A program made the position numbers and the translations under genes. DNA of 29,492 nucleotides, taken from positions 16,201 through 45,692 of IMG/VR virus record IMGVR_UViG_3300037963_005719. One strand, written 5' to 3'. The notes beneath the pieces are model-generated. The model did not search any database, was not told the origin of the DNA, and was given only the letters and a program-made list of their open reading frames with translations. The DNA comes from a virus. This document shows positions 1-8,302 of this stretch, piece after piece (within the stretch, counting starts at the first letter, position 1; each line of letters opens with the position of its first letter).

Positions 1-221
1 TCTGAAAGTGCCTTAAGAGTATTAAGTATTTGTTCTATATCACATGAACCATCTTCGTTTGAATTAGTAGGAAGACATAGATATAGTATATCTGTATCAA
101 GTACATCGTCAATAGAAGTGTTAAATTTAATGTCATGGACTTTTACTTCATGACCTAAATCTTCAAATCCTTTTTTGATAGCAGTACCTACTACCCCTAC
201 TCCTATAACACCTATTTTCAT
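1..221 (-). CDS. UDP-glucose/GDP-mannose dehydrogenase family, N-terminal part (truncated by window edge)
   Basis: The first 73 codons are visible and the gene runs off the left edge. Residues 3-12 read IGVIGVGVVG, a Rossmann GxGxxG NAD-binding motif at the extreme N-terminus. Near residues 52-66 is LYLCLPTNSNEDGSCD, which matches the 'PT(P)...DGS.D' segment of UDP-glucose 6-dehydrogenases and UDP-ManNAc dehydrogenases. These enzymes oxidise a UDP- or GDP-hexose to the uronic acid. The ATG lies in an ATGA overlap with the stop of the glycosyltransferase gene upstream, so the two are probably translationally coupled. It would supply an activated uronic acid to the adjacent transferases. The catalytic Cys region lies outside the window, so substrate and activity cannot be judged. 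Confidence 0.75.
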   Translation of the reverse strand, partial: MKIGVIGVGVVGTAIKKGFEDLGHEVKVHDIKFNTSIDDVLDTDILYLCLPTNSNEDGSCDIEQILNTLKALS

Positions 222-1195
222 AACATTAATCTTCTTAAATATTTAGCAGAGTTTTCATATCCTTCTTTTTCTAACTCTACTTTATTATAAATACGGTTGC
301 TTAAGAATTTATTGAGTTTATATGCAATAAAATATCCATCAACTAGCTCTTGCTTATTAGTAGTATTATGAGCTATACCTATACCTAACTTTTCTACTAA
401 TTTAGCTAAAGTTATTATTTCACTTGAATCTTTAGGGTCATATAAAGCTACTATAGGTATATTATGTTCTACACAATGAGTTAACATTCCTACTCCTGGT
501 CTTATAACGTATACGCATTCGTTTATAGTGTTGATATCGGTTGATAATTCACTAATTTTACTGCATGTAGTTTTAATTATATCAAAACATTCTTGATAAC
601 TGCTAAGGTAATCTAAGCTTGGCTCTACAGTTACAATCGTTTTATAATAGTCCCAATAATTTACTTTTTGTTTATGCGGACAGCCAAAACCAAATTGTAC
701 TTTATTATCATAATGAATTAAGCTATCTGTTTCAGTATACTTATTAGTAATAATTGTAGGGTTATATTTTTCTAATAAATTATTATCATATTTAGTTAAA
801 GTATTATCTCCAAATTTATTTTCGAAAACGTCTTTCCATAAAAATGAACCCATTAATATTAAATCTTTTCTGTATTTTAGCAAGCCTACAATATTATCAC
901 TTATTACATAATCGTAATACTGCGTCTCTTTACCGTAGTATTCAATCCAATTGTGATAATTATCGAAATCTACTTTATTTTTTTTTATAGCAAGGTCCCA
1001 TCTAATATTTGGTTTTTTATAGAAAATAAAATTTGCTTTCAATAAAGGTTTAAATTTATCATATTGAAACTTCTCACAGTATATATCTATACAAAAATCT
1101 TGCTGTAAATGTCCGGCAACTTCTAGTACTCTTTTAAAATGACCGTACCCATTTGAACAGGTAAAAAACGCTACTGTTGGTTTTATATTCTCCAT
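218..1195 (-). CDS. GT-B glycosyltransferase, MurG/GT28-like
   Basis: The 325-residue protein has a glycine-rich N-terminal loop (CSNGYGHFKR, residues 13-22) like the GxGH loop of MurG-type transferases. A C-terminal donor-site-like stretch at 232-249 includes RPGVGMLTH and a later IPIVALYDPKDSSE, resembling the segment that grips the nucleotide sugar in family 28 enzymes. It probably transfers a sugar from a UDP donor to a glycan acceptor. There is no signal peptide or clear membrane segment, so it is cytoplasmic or peripheral. The start overlaps the end of the sulfotransferase-like gene by 13 bases, and the stop overlaps the dehydrogenase start as ATGA. Donor and acceptor are unknown. The fold-level call is fairly secure and the precise family is less so. 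Confidence 0.6.
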   Translation of the reverse strand: MENIKPTVAFFTCSNGYGHFKRVLEVAGHLQQDFCIDIYCEKFQYDKFKPLLKANFIFYKKPNIRWDLAIKKNKVDFDNYHNWIEYYGKETQYYDYVISDNIVGLLKYRKDLILMGSFLWKDVFENKFGDNTLTKYDNNLLEKYNPTIITNKYTETDSLIHYDNKVQFGFGCPHKQKVNYWDYYKTIVTVEPSLDYLSSYQECFDIIKTTCSKISELSTDINTINECVYVIRPGVGMLTHCVEHNIPIVALYDPKDSSEIITLAKLVEKLGIGIAHNTTNKQELVDGYFIAYKLNKFLSNRIYNKVELEKEGYENSAKYLRRLML

Positions 1196-1965
1196 TCTTT
1201 CAAAACTTTTATTATCGCTTCATGAAAATAAACTGAATAATCTGAAGACATATAAGGTATTTTCTTATTTGTTTGCTTTAAATACTTTAGTGTTGATTCT
1301 TTTATTCCTTTAACATTTTTTTTAGCAAAAGTAACTACACTATCTTCATAATCTTCATAAAAGTATTCAGGTAATTTATATTTTAATTTTATTAGATGAT
1401 TTAATGACTGTTGTAAGTGTAACTCTCTTACTATCCAGTTTAACCAAGTATATTTATTTTTATCTTCGACTTTTGGTTTAAAAAAATCGTTTTTATGTCC
1501 TAATGATATATGATTCCAAGGTATAGGATTTTTTAATAAATCATTATGAAATTTTATCATATTATCTTTTGTCCATTTTTCAGGAGTATCAAATAAACCG
1601 GTCGATATAAATGCTTCCCATAACGGTAATGATAATAAAGTTCTAGCTTTATTTTTTCTAGTTAAACAGAAAATATTATAATCTTCAACAAGTTCATCAA
1701 AAAAGTTTATTTTATTTAAAAATGTTATCACATCAGGATTATTTAATAATATAACTTGATATTTTTTATTATATCCTTTTGAAAGAAAACTATAAACTTG
1801 TTCTAATAAATCGCTTTCTTCTTTGAAATCTACTTCTCCTAAATTTATAGGTTTGAGATCAAAATGATGTTCTGCTATACGTTCTACTATGTGTAGCATT
1901 TGAGTTCCTCCGCATCGATAATTAGAAAGAATTATAGTTCCTTTTTTATTTTTATCTACTAACAT
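1183..1965 (-). CDS. Sulfotransferase-like P-loop protein (Stf0-type pattern)
   Basis: The 260-residue protein starts with a beta strand and P-loop-like segment, IILSNYRCGGTQML (11-24). This resembles the 5'-phosphosulfate loop of PAPS-dependent sulfotransferases (SxxRSGTT/SxL). A second segment, FCLTRKNKARTLLS (99-112), fits the 3'-phosphate-binding Arg...Ser pattern seen in bacterial Stf0 enzymes. If active it would move sulfate from PAPS to a sugar hydroxyl; PAPS would have to come from the host because no PAPS synthesis gene is visible. It lies between two putative glycosyltransferases with a 1-base gap upstream and a 13-base overlap downstream. The P-loop is atypical (RCGG for RSGT), so another P-loop role is possible. 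Confidence 0.5.
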   Translation of the reverse strand: MLVDKNKKGTIILSNYRCGGTQMLHIVERIAEHHFDLKPINLGEVDFKEESDLLEQVYSFLSKGYNKKYQVILLNNPDVITFLNKINFFDELVEDYNIFCLTRKNKARTLLSLPLWEAFISTGLFDTPEKWTKDNMIKFHNDLLKNPIPWNHISLGHKNDFFKPKVEDKNKYTWLNWIVRELHLQQSLNHLIKLKYKLPEYFYEDYEDSVVTFAKKNVKGIKESTLKYLKQTNKKIPYMSSDYSVYFHEAIIKVLKEWRI

Positions 1966-1966
1966 A

Positions 1967-2746
1967 TTAACTATGATACCAATTTCTAAAATATTTTTCC
2001 ATTACTTTCCAATGTTCCACATTTAATAAATGTAAGTCTTCTGGGCAGCCTTCTTTTACTAAAGTTTCTATAAATTCTAATCCGTTAAAAGGAGTTATGC
2101 CGTACTCCCTCATATAATCATGCATTAATACACCAGGTCCAACAGCATTAAAATTAGGATTATAATCTCTTTGTACTTTATCATGTATTAGGTACTGTCT
2201 AAAAAAATATAAATTTGCTAACATATCCATAGTATATGAATTACATCCAAATACACAGTCATTAATATTAAAAGAATAAAATTCATGTTCCATATAACCA
2301 CCGTGAGTATACATAAACATATTATCTTGCATAGGTTCCCATTTAATAGGTTCAGCTGGGTTGAAGCATACGTCAGGTCTAGTCTTAAATACGACATCGT
2401 ATTCGAAGTTATTTTCTATTTCATACTCTCTTTTAAGCATTATTGATTGAGATAAACTATAAAACAGAGAACTCCAATGATCATTATCGTAAAAAAATTC
2501 TTGCTTTTTATTATCTAAAATAAATTTTTTAGGCTTATATGCATCAACAAATTCTTTAAATTCTTCTGGTGATACATCTCTATAGTTATAGTCTTTCGAT
2601 AAACCAGGTCTGTCCATACTATAATCCCATGTATGCACAAAATAATCTACCTCATCTCCAGTAGTACTAAAAAACCATTTTTGATTTTCTAACGCTATTT
2701 TCCAGTTTCTTAACTGTCCGCTAATAATTACTGCTACTTTAGGCAT
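1967..2746 (-). CDS. Putative glycosyltransferase with N-terminal ISGQLR motif
   Basis: The 259-residue protein begins VAVIISGQLRNW, continues with FVHTWDY and, near the middle, has FEYDVVFKTRPDVCFNP. The combination 'SGQLR ... H.W ... YDvV.k.RPDv' is one I associate with uncharacterised GT-A-like proteins in capsular polysaccharide clusters of bacteria and marine phages. The RPD would sit where a DxD metal site is expected. No transmembrane segment is seen. It overlaps the next gene upstream by 13 bases and precedes the sulfotransferase-like gene by one base, so it belongs to the same transcript. Function as a sugar transferase is inferred from motif and context only. Confidence 0.5.
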   Translation of the reverse strand: MPKVAVIISGQLRNWKIALENQKWFFSTTGDEVDYFVHTWDYSMDRPGLSKDYNYRDVSPEEFKEFVDAYKPKKFILDNKKQEFFYDNDHWSSLFYSLSQSIMLKREYEIENNFEYDVVFKTRPDVCFNPAEPIKWEPMQDNMFMYTHGGYMEHEFYSFNINDCVFGCNSYTMDMLANLYFFRQYLIHDKVQRDYNPNFNAVGPGVLMHDYMREYGITPFNGLEFIETLVKEGCPEDLHLLNVEHWKVMEKYFRNWYHS

Positions 2747-3183
2747 AATTCTTTTATTTTAATTCTATTTGTATGACAACTACCATATAATGAATTTTTA
2801 GTTCTTTTAACATTAGCAACAAAAGGTAAAACAAATCCATTACAGAACATAATACTATCGTCAATTTTGCAGTACTTTGATGATCCGTTATGTACTACAT
2901 CTCTTACAAACAATGCTTTTTCATTTACATTTTTTTCAAAAAAATTATCGTAGTTAATATTTTTTAATAATTCTAAATCATTACATATTATATGTCCATT
3001 ATAAAAAAAGTCTCCGTCTAATTCTTTTTTCTTTATCTCAAAATAAATTTTTGAAATATCTCTTGTAACATATTCTGTAGGTCTTCTGCCAATATATAGA
3101 TCTACATTACTGGGTGTATCTATTTCGTAAGTTAATTCAGGAACTATTAGAGTATACTTCCCATTATAAAAATTACTGTTCAT
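2734..3183 (-). CDS. Hypothetical protein in glycan cassette, 149 aa
   Basis: I do not recognise this protein. It is soluble-looking, rich in Asn, Tyr and Ile, and mostly predicted beta by eye. It has cysteines near residues 68, 104, 113 and 135 and a short C-terminal CHTNRIKIKELCLK. Its start overlaps the end of the 438-residue gene upstream by 11 bases, and its stop overlaps the ISGQLR gene by 13 bases. That packing supports it being a translated gene. The position suggests an accessory part in the glycan pathway, possibly a partner of the neighbouring transferase. No catalytic motif is visible. Confidence 0.5.
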   Translation of the reverse strand: MNSNFYNGKYTLIVPELTYEIDTPSNVDLYIGRRPTEYVTRDISKIYFEIKKKELDGDFFYNGHIICNDLELLKNINYDNFFEKNVNEKALFVRDVVHNGSSKYCKIDDSIMFCNGFVLPFVANVKRTKNSLYGSCHTNRIKIKELCLK

Positions 3184-4489
3184 ATATTCTATATTTTAAT
3201 TCTTTATCAATAGAGTAGTTTCTCATTACATCTATATTATGTTGTAGTACGTCTTTCATATCAACATACATATCAAATAATTCAGTTGTTGATTTTTTTG
3301 ATACTTCTAATACTATATCCATTACAGCTTTTAATCTTTTCCAATCATTTTTTATTTCATCATAACTTTCATCCCACCATTTATCAAACGTTTTGAATCC
3401 TCTTTGTTTCAATACTTTTAATGCTCTATACGGTCCGTATTGAATTATAGGATGACCACAGTATATTGGATTAAAAGTTGAACTATGTAAATGACATGCT
3501 CCAGGTACTTCCGGAAAAGCACACATTACAACACTAATAAAAGTATTTCTATAATGTATAGACTGAAAAGGTAAATCAGCATTAAACTGACCTACTTCAT
3601 ATCCAGGCTCTCCATGATTAGTTACATCTGTGTTATCAATATCAAAAGGTATTTGTTTTTTTAACGAATCTATATTGTCATTATCTAATAAAAACTTAAA
3701 TGTTCCTTGACCCCAATGATTCATGTCTTCTTTATGGAACTTTGGATAACTTATTAATGATTTATCTATTAAGTTAAACTTATTAAAAAATAGCATCATT
3801 AAGTTTCTTTGTATTCTACCAGTACGGTTTACTTTTAAAAATGTTTTAACATTATCCCATTGCTCTCTTTTATATTTTATTTCTTCTTCTATATTTACTA
3901 CTGGAGGTAGAGCTCCATCATATACTAATCTTTTTGTATCAGTTACGTTCCACATATAACTAATTACATTTATAAAATTTTTTTGAGAATTATTTTTTAA
4001 ATATACGTCATGAAGTTCTTCAGCAACTAGATTATTAGTTATATAATATATTTGACTAGGAGGTAGTTTTAATATTTCTAAAGATTTATATAATATAGGA
4101 TAAAAATCCCATACTTGATCTCCTTCTAGTGTATTATCTAAAATTAATTTGCATTTTCCTACTCTAACATAGTCTAATATTTTATCAGGTATTATTTGCA
4201 AATTAGCAGCGGCTAGTTCTTGATGATGGTGGATTAATACAATATAAGACGTATTATGTTTTTCATCATAATCTTCTAATTTAATACCTTTTAAATTTAA
4301 TATTTCACGATTACCTAAAGAAGAATGAGAAAATAAAGGACGTCTAATTATGTTCCCATTATTATCTTCTTCTTCTACAGTATGATTTTTATAAGGATTT
4401 AAATTAGCATAAAGATCCATAATTTCTTGAGAAGCATCATGTAAATATGCTTGATTAAAATCATCTATTAAGTAAGTCTGATCATTCAT
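3173..4489 (-). CDS. Uncharacterised glycosyltransferase-like protein, 438 aa
   Basis: No family is securely recognised. Features seen include YIVLIHHHQEL in the N-terminal third, a central FLKVNRTGRIQRNLMM basic segment, and a C-terminal block containing STFNPIYCGHPIIQYGP followed by GFKTFDKWWDESYDE. The last block (a 'HPfi.yG ... GfkTF..wwdEsYDe' pattern) resembles the C-terminal half of GT-B-like proteins found in phage and marine bacterial polysaccharide clusters, where it would bind the nucleotide sugar. It overlaps both neighbours by 8-11 bases. I infer a role in glycan assembly from this block and the surroundings. An unrelated glycan-modifying role is not excluded. Confidence 0.45.
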   Translation of the reverse strand: MNDQTYLIDDFNQAYLHDASQEIMDLYANLNPYKNHTVEEEDNNGNIIRRPLFSHSSLGNREILNLKGIKLEDYDEKHNTSYIVLIHHHQELAAANLQIIPDKILDYVRVGKCKLILDNTLEGDQVWDFYPILYKSLEILKLPPSQIYYITNNLVAEELHDVYLKNNSQKNFINVISYMWNVTDTKRLVYDGALPPVVNIEEEIKYKREQWDNVKTFLKVNRTGRIQRNLMMLFFNKFNLIDKSLISYPKFHKEDMNHWGQGTFKFLLDNDNIDSLKKQIPFDIDNTDVTNHGEPGYEVGQFNADLPFQSIHYRNTFISVVMCAFPEVPGACHLHSSTFNPIYCGHPIIQYGPYRALKVLKQRGFKTFDKWWDESYDEIKNDWKRLKAVMDIVLEVSKKSTTELFDMYVDMKDVLQHNIDVMRNYSIDKELKYRIYEQ

Positions 4490-5312
4490 AATACATCTCT
4501 TTAATTTTAGTTTCTAAATCTTCTGCAATTATTTTACATGAATTGGCATCAGGGTGAGATTTATCCATTACTAAGTTTCTATTGCTAATCCTATCTGGGT
4601 CGGATTTTTCATCTCTAAATGCAGCTATTTTGCTTCTATCTATTTTATCTATCAAAGGTTTTAAATCTGGGTATTTGTCAGTATTAAAGGTATCATGTAT
4701 TGGTTGGAATCTAACAAATAAATAATCAATATTGTTTTCATTAAAGTAACTTTGTAAATTGATTATATTTAAATAATATTTTATTATTTGATTCCTAAGC
4801 CAATTATCATCATTTTTTACCCATTCCTTTAAGTAGCTATAATACTTTTTTATGGTATTAAAATATTTTTCATTTGCTTGCTCATAATCATCAGTTAATA
4901 GACTTTCAATACTTTCACTATCACTAATTTTATTGTTAATCGAATAAGTCATTCTATTACCTAATCTATGCATAACATATCTTCGAAAGTCTTCTTCTGT
5001 TCTTTCTTGAACACCAACTGAGCTTACAGTTAAGTTTATAATAGTATTTTCAAACCAAACACTCTGTCTTCCTGGCCATGTTAAACCTATTACTGCTAAT
5101 GTATCTTTATTATGAACTATTTCTGGTGAAAGGAAGTTGCTAAGATCCATTATAGTTCTATCAGATATAGTTTGCATTGAGTTACTATTAGCAGCTTTGT
5201 TATTTAAAGAAAGATTCAATTTTTTTCCAAGCAAGTAGGGCCAAGTTTTATCTTCATCTAGAAGATGTCCTTTAGTAAAACTACATCCATTAATATAAAG
5301 ATTTTTATACAT
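4482..5312 (-). CDS. SGNH/GDSL-like hydrolase or acyltransferase, paralog A
   Basis: The 276-residue protein opens with YINGCSFTKG, giving a nucleophile Ser at position 11 in the block I GxSxT context. It ends with KSHPDANSC, where the His at 253 would be the catalytic block V residue. SGNH proteins remove or add O-acyl (often O-acetyl) groups on sugars. The usual block III 'GxND' is not evident; instead there is IGLTWPGRQSVW, and the neighbouring gene has IGWTSPERKDFF at the equivalent place. The two adjacent genes are therefore paralogs of a divergent SGNH group. There is no signal peptide, so it is likely to act in the cytoplasm on glycan precursors or on virion protein glycans. Confidence 0.65.
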   Translation of the reverse strand: MYKNLYINGCSFTKGHLLDEDKTWPYLLGKKLNLSLNNKAANSNSMQTISDRTIMDLSNFLSPEIVHNKDTLAVIGLTWPGRQSVWFENTIINLTVSSVGVQERTEEDFRRYVMHRLGNRMTYSINNKISDSESIESLLTDDYEQANEKYFNTIKKYYSYLKEWVKNDDNWLRNQIIKYYLNIINLQSYFNENNIDYLFVRFQPIHDTFNTDKYPDLKPLIDKIDRSKIAAFRDEKSDPDRISNRNLVMDKSHPDANSCKIIAEDLETKIKEMYYE

Positions 5313-6192
5313 TCTTTAACTGTTTACTTAAATATTCAGCCCATAAATTATGTGATAATTCAGTAGGATGATAGGTTTCGTCAAATAAATGAAGTCTAGC
5401 ATCATGATCTTTAGTAAGGCCTGGTGGTAGTTCTTCTTTCATTCTCTCTATCATAGTTTTTTTAATAAATAAATCATCATATAAATCAAAATAAGTTTCA
5501 AACAACCCTCCTATATTCATTTCATTTAAATAACCTCCTTGTTTAATAAAATGTTTATACAAAGAATGAATAAATTTATTAAGATTAATACTTTCAAATA
5601 CTGCATGTTTATCAGGATCTAAAACTGCTTCAGTAGATTCATAAAATGCATCAAAAAAATAATGTTTTATGTTATTTGCTTTAAAAACGTTGTGTAAAGT
5701 TATAACTTGTGTTATATATCTAGTTATATACTCTTCTTCGTTCCAAAAATATCTTCCATACAAATCATAAAACTTCTTTTTATCTTTATGATTCAAAGCA
5801 TTATTTTCTAATTGAGATGGATACATAGTTTCCCAAGCTCTTATATCTTCTTTTCCATCTTTCCAAAAGAAATCTTTTCTTTCTGGGGAAGTCCACCCTA
5901 TAATAGCTATTATTTGACTAGATTTATACTGTTTTAATATAGAAGGTAGATTATTTAATATTCTTCTTACTATTCCATCATTAGAAGAACCTGCTTTAGA
6001 GATATTTAAAGTTTCATAATTAAGTAAGTTTCCTAATTTATGCGGCCATACTCGAGGTAATCTATATTGAGCATTGTCTGGATGGTTAACATGCCAAGGT
6101 TGATTAGGAAATAGTTCTGGGTCGACTATATCTCCTGCTGTCCAACTGCATCCATCAGTTAATAGTAATTTTTTCTTTACTTTTGTAGCCAT
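5305..6192 (-). CDS. SGNH/GDSL-like hydrolase or acyltransferase, paralog B
   Basis: The 295-residue protein has LLTDGCSWTAGD near the N-terminus (Ser 16), the intermediate block NISKAGSSNDGIVRR, the variant block III AIIGWTSPERKDFF, and a C-terminal DETYHPTELSH with His 275. The layout matches the 276-residue gene directly downstream, which it overlaps by 8 bases. The start overlaps the LamG-like gene upstream by 16 bases. Probable chemistry is ester hydrolysis or transfer on a sugar. Two such enzymes side by side suggest either two positions or acyl groups, or a heterodimer. Whether either is active cannot be told, since the family's Gly/Asn oxyanion residues are not clearly all present. 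Confidence 0.65.
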   Translation of the reverse strand: MATKVKKKLLLTDGCSWTAGDIVDPELFPNQPWHVNHPDNAQYRLPRVWPHKLGNLLNYETLNISKAGSSNDGIVRRILNNLPSILKQYKSSQIIAIIGWTSPERKDFFWKDGKEDIRAWETMYPSQLENNALNHKDKKKFYDLYGRYFWNEEEYITRYITQVITLHNVFKANNIKHYFFDAFYESTEAVLDPDKHAVFESINLNKFIHSLYKHFIKQGGYLNEMNIGGLFETYFDLYDDLFIKKTMIERMKEELPPGLTKDHDARLHLFDETYHPTELSHNLWAEYLSKQLKNV

Positions 6193-6890
6193 TCGTCTTT
6201 ATATAATATAGGGTGATTACCATTTATAGATTCATCCATTATTTTATAGTATGTATGTTTTTTAAAACTTGATGCAAATAAAGGATAAGCATTAGCAGTA
6301 ATATTTAAATCTTTTAAAAAAGTATCGTAATCAGTAAAAAACTTATTAACATGTGTATTTGTTAAAGCAGATTTATTTAAAGATACTTTTTCTATGTCTC
6401 CTCTAAAAGGAAAACTGTGTTCTTCCGAAAACATAGTAGCTGCTCCTAACCAAAGTAAACTATGGGTATAATCATCACTTAATAACTCAGTACTTTCTTG
6501 TAATACCTTTCCATTAACTGAAAAAGTAAATTTATTTTCATTTCTTCTTAATATTACATCAAAATACTCTATTTTATCATCTAATTTAAAAGAATGTACT
6601 AATGATTTAAATTCATCTCCCTGTTTTCCTAACTCCCACCATTCAAAAACTACTTGTTCTTCATATTCATTTACTTTATAAAAAATTCCTATATGTTTTC
6701 CGTTCATAGCTATAGGACAACCTACATGATCTGAGCCCATATTAGTATTTTGTAAGCTACTTTCTTTATCAGGTTTAAATCTCATCAGTAAAGTAAACTC
6801 AGAATCCCAAAACCTTGCTCCATTATTTAATATTAAGCTATTATGGTTACCAGTTTGGAATAAATAAACATTTTTACTATCGAATAACAT
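6177..6890 (-). CDS. Stand-alone LamG/concanavalin-like domain protein
   Basis: The 237-residue protein is mainly beta and fits the LamG-like jelly roll: an opening strand with NSLILNNGARFWDSEFTLL, a middle repeat of strands, FTFSVNGKVLQES in the usual 'l.vNG' position, then LWLGAA...FRGDIEKVSL, the standard 'ylG....f.G.i..v.l' finish. A tail, MDESINGNHPILY, resembles the post-domain 'D.s.ngn.g' segment in related proteins. Such domains bind carbohydrate or act as structural spacers. It has no catalytic residues and no signal sequence. The same domain type is built into two GT7 enzymes a few genes upstream, so it may bind the same glycan or pair with those enzymes. Confidence 0.6.
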   Translation of the reverse strand: MLFDSKNVYLFQTGNHNSLILNNGARFWDSEFTLLMRFKPDKESSLQNTNMGSDHVGCPIAMNGKHIGIFYKVNEYEEQVVFEWWELGKQGDEFKSLVHSFKLDDKIEYFDVILRRNENKFTFSVNGKVLQESTELLSDDYTHSLLWLGAATMFSEEHSFPFRGDIEKVSLNKSALTNTHVNKFFTDYDTFLKDLNITANAYPLFASSFKKHTYYKIMDESINGNHPILYKDEWLQK

Positions 6891-6891
6891 A

Positions 6892-8298
6892 TTATATTTT
6901 TATATTTTGACAATAATGCCAAAAATCCTCTAACTCAGGATAAGTTTTTACAAAATTTGTACCTCTTCTTTCATCATGAGCTTTAAAAAACTTACCAAAA
7001 TTATATCTTTGATGTCTTAACTTTTCATCATCCTCTCTAGAAATCATCCAATCATATATTCTTTTAATTTTTTGAGTTTCTATATCAGAATACCCTACGT
7101 GTTTATGGTCAAATTTAGGAATACCTAAAAAATCTGTATATTGAGCAGTTTTGAAAACTTCTTTAGCCCATTTTTGAGGTAAAATCTGTACTGTTTGATG
7201 AGTAGGATATCTTAAATAAGAGGAATCCAAAAAGATCGCTGATGTCCAGTATCTATCAGTTGAAGCATATTCTTTTTTTAAGTCATATACTCCATCGATA
7301 AGTTTTTTATAACTTGGTACCGATAAAGCATTAAATGTAGACATAATCGTTAAGTTAACTTTAGGACATTTAGTCAATACTTTATTCATATTATCCCAAA
7401 AACGATTAAATTCTAATCCATTTCTTATATATTCAGCTTGTTCTCCCCATCCATCTACAGAAGTAAATATAATAAATTCATTAACTCGATCTTCATCTTC
7501 TATTCTATTTACTTTTTCTATAAATTTATCTAATAACGCATCTTGTATTCCTAAATTAGAATTAATAGCTAAGTTTAATTTACGGTTTGGGTTAGGTTCA
7601 TTAATAATATAATCTAAAACACCCCAAGTATCTTTTGATAATAAAGGTTCCCCGCCAGTAATTCTAAAAGTATGTAGATCTCGATATAAATCGGGCCACC
7701 ATTTCCAAAAAGCCTCTACATAAGGGTTATGTTCTCTATGATTGATAGGCATTTTTCCTTCTTTCCTTAAAACTTCCATATCATTGAAGCTATCCATAGT
7801 AGGATAAGCACCATATTTATTTGCTTCTTGTACCCATGAAGAAGAAAACGAAGGACCACAGTAAGAACATTTAAAATTACATCTATTAGAAAAAGCTACT
7901 TCAACATACTTAGGATTATAATCAGCTCTCCAGTCAGATGTTGCTATTTCATTGAAATGTGGTAAGGACCAGCTTTCATTTGACTTAAATACCCTATCTG
8001 AAAATCTATCTGAGTTATCTTCTACGTTCCAACAGTAATCACACTCAGCAGGTCTTTTTCCTTCAAGCATTTCTTTACGTTTCTTCTTTTTGAACCTAGT
8101 ATTATGGAGTGCAGAAGGATTTCTTTTAATTTCTTTTACTGGTATATGATGAGTTGAAGGGTGATGACAAGAATGTGTTTGTCCCATTTGTAAATGCATA
8201 GTAACTTGTGTCCATTTTGCTAAACACATACCACATCCTATTCCATCTAACTTTTTTTTAGTTTCTGCGTAGTGAGGATTATCAAACGTTATAGACAT
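6892..8298 (-). CDS. Radical SAM protein with N-terminal auxiliary cysteine cluster
   Basis: Cys 140, 144 and 147 form the CxxxCxxC motif (CNFKCSYC) that binds the SAM-cleaving 4Fe-4S cluster, and GGEP at 215-218 is the SAM-binding motif. The 468-residue length leaves an N-terminal extension with Cys 22, 25, 44, 86 and 89 (GCGMC, SCHHP, ECDYCW), a likely twitch/SPASM-like auxiliary cluster that in this family sits before rather than after the barrel. Radical SAM proteins of this type occur in phage and bacterial polysaccharide clusters and catalyse radical chemistry on peptides or sugars. It is 1 base from the LamG-like gene and 4 bases from the GT7-LamG gene. Substrate unknown; could modify a sugar or a protein side chain. 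Confidence 0.8.
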   Translation of the reverse strand: MSITFDNPHYAETKKKLDGIGCGMCLAKWTQVTMHLQMGQTHSCHHPSTHHIPVKEIKRNPSALHNTRFKKKKRKEMLEGKRPAECDYCWNVEDNSDRFSDRVFKSNESWSLPHFNEIATSDWRADYNPKYVEVAFSNRCNFKCSYCGPSFSSSWVQEANKYGAYPTMDSFNDMEVLRKEGKMPINHREHNPYVEAFWKWWPDLYRDLHTFRITGGEPLLSKDTWGVLDYIINEPNPNRKLNLAINSNLGIQDALLDKFIEKVNRIEDEDRVNEFIIFTSVDGWGEQAEYIRNGLEFNRFWDNMNKVLTKCPKVNLTIMSTFNALSVPSYKKLIDGVYDLKKEYASTDRYWTSAIFLDSSYLRYPTHQTVQILPQKWAKEVFKTAQYTDFLGIPKFDHKHVGYSDIETQKIKRIYDWMISREDDEKLRHQRYNFGKFFKAHDERRGTNFVKTYPELEDFWHYCQNIKI

Positions 8299-8302
8299 AT
8301 TA

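Noticed and set aside
286-293. TATAAATA inside the GT-B gene as a promoter
   Set aside because: In such AT-rich DNA the octamer occurs by chance within genes; no TAAACGT or start codon stands at the usual distance downstream.
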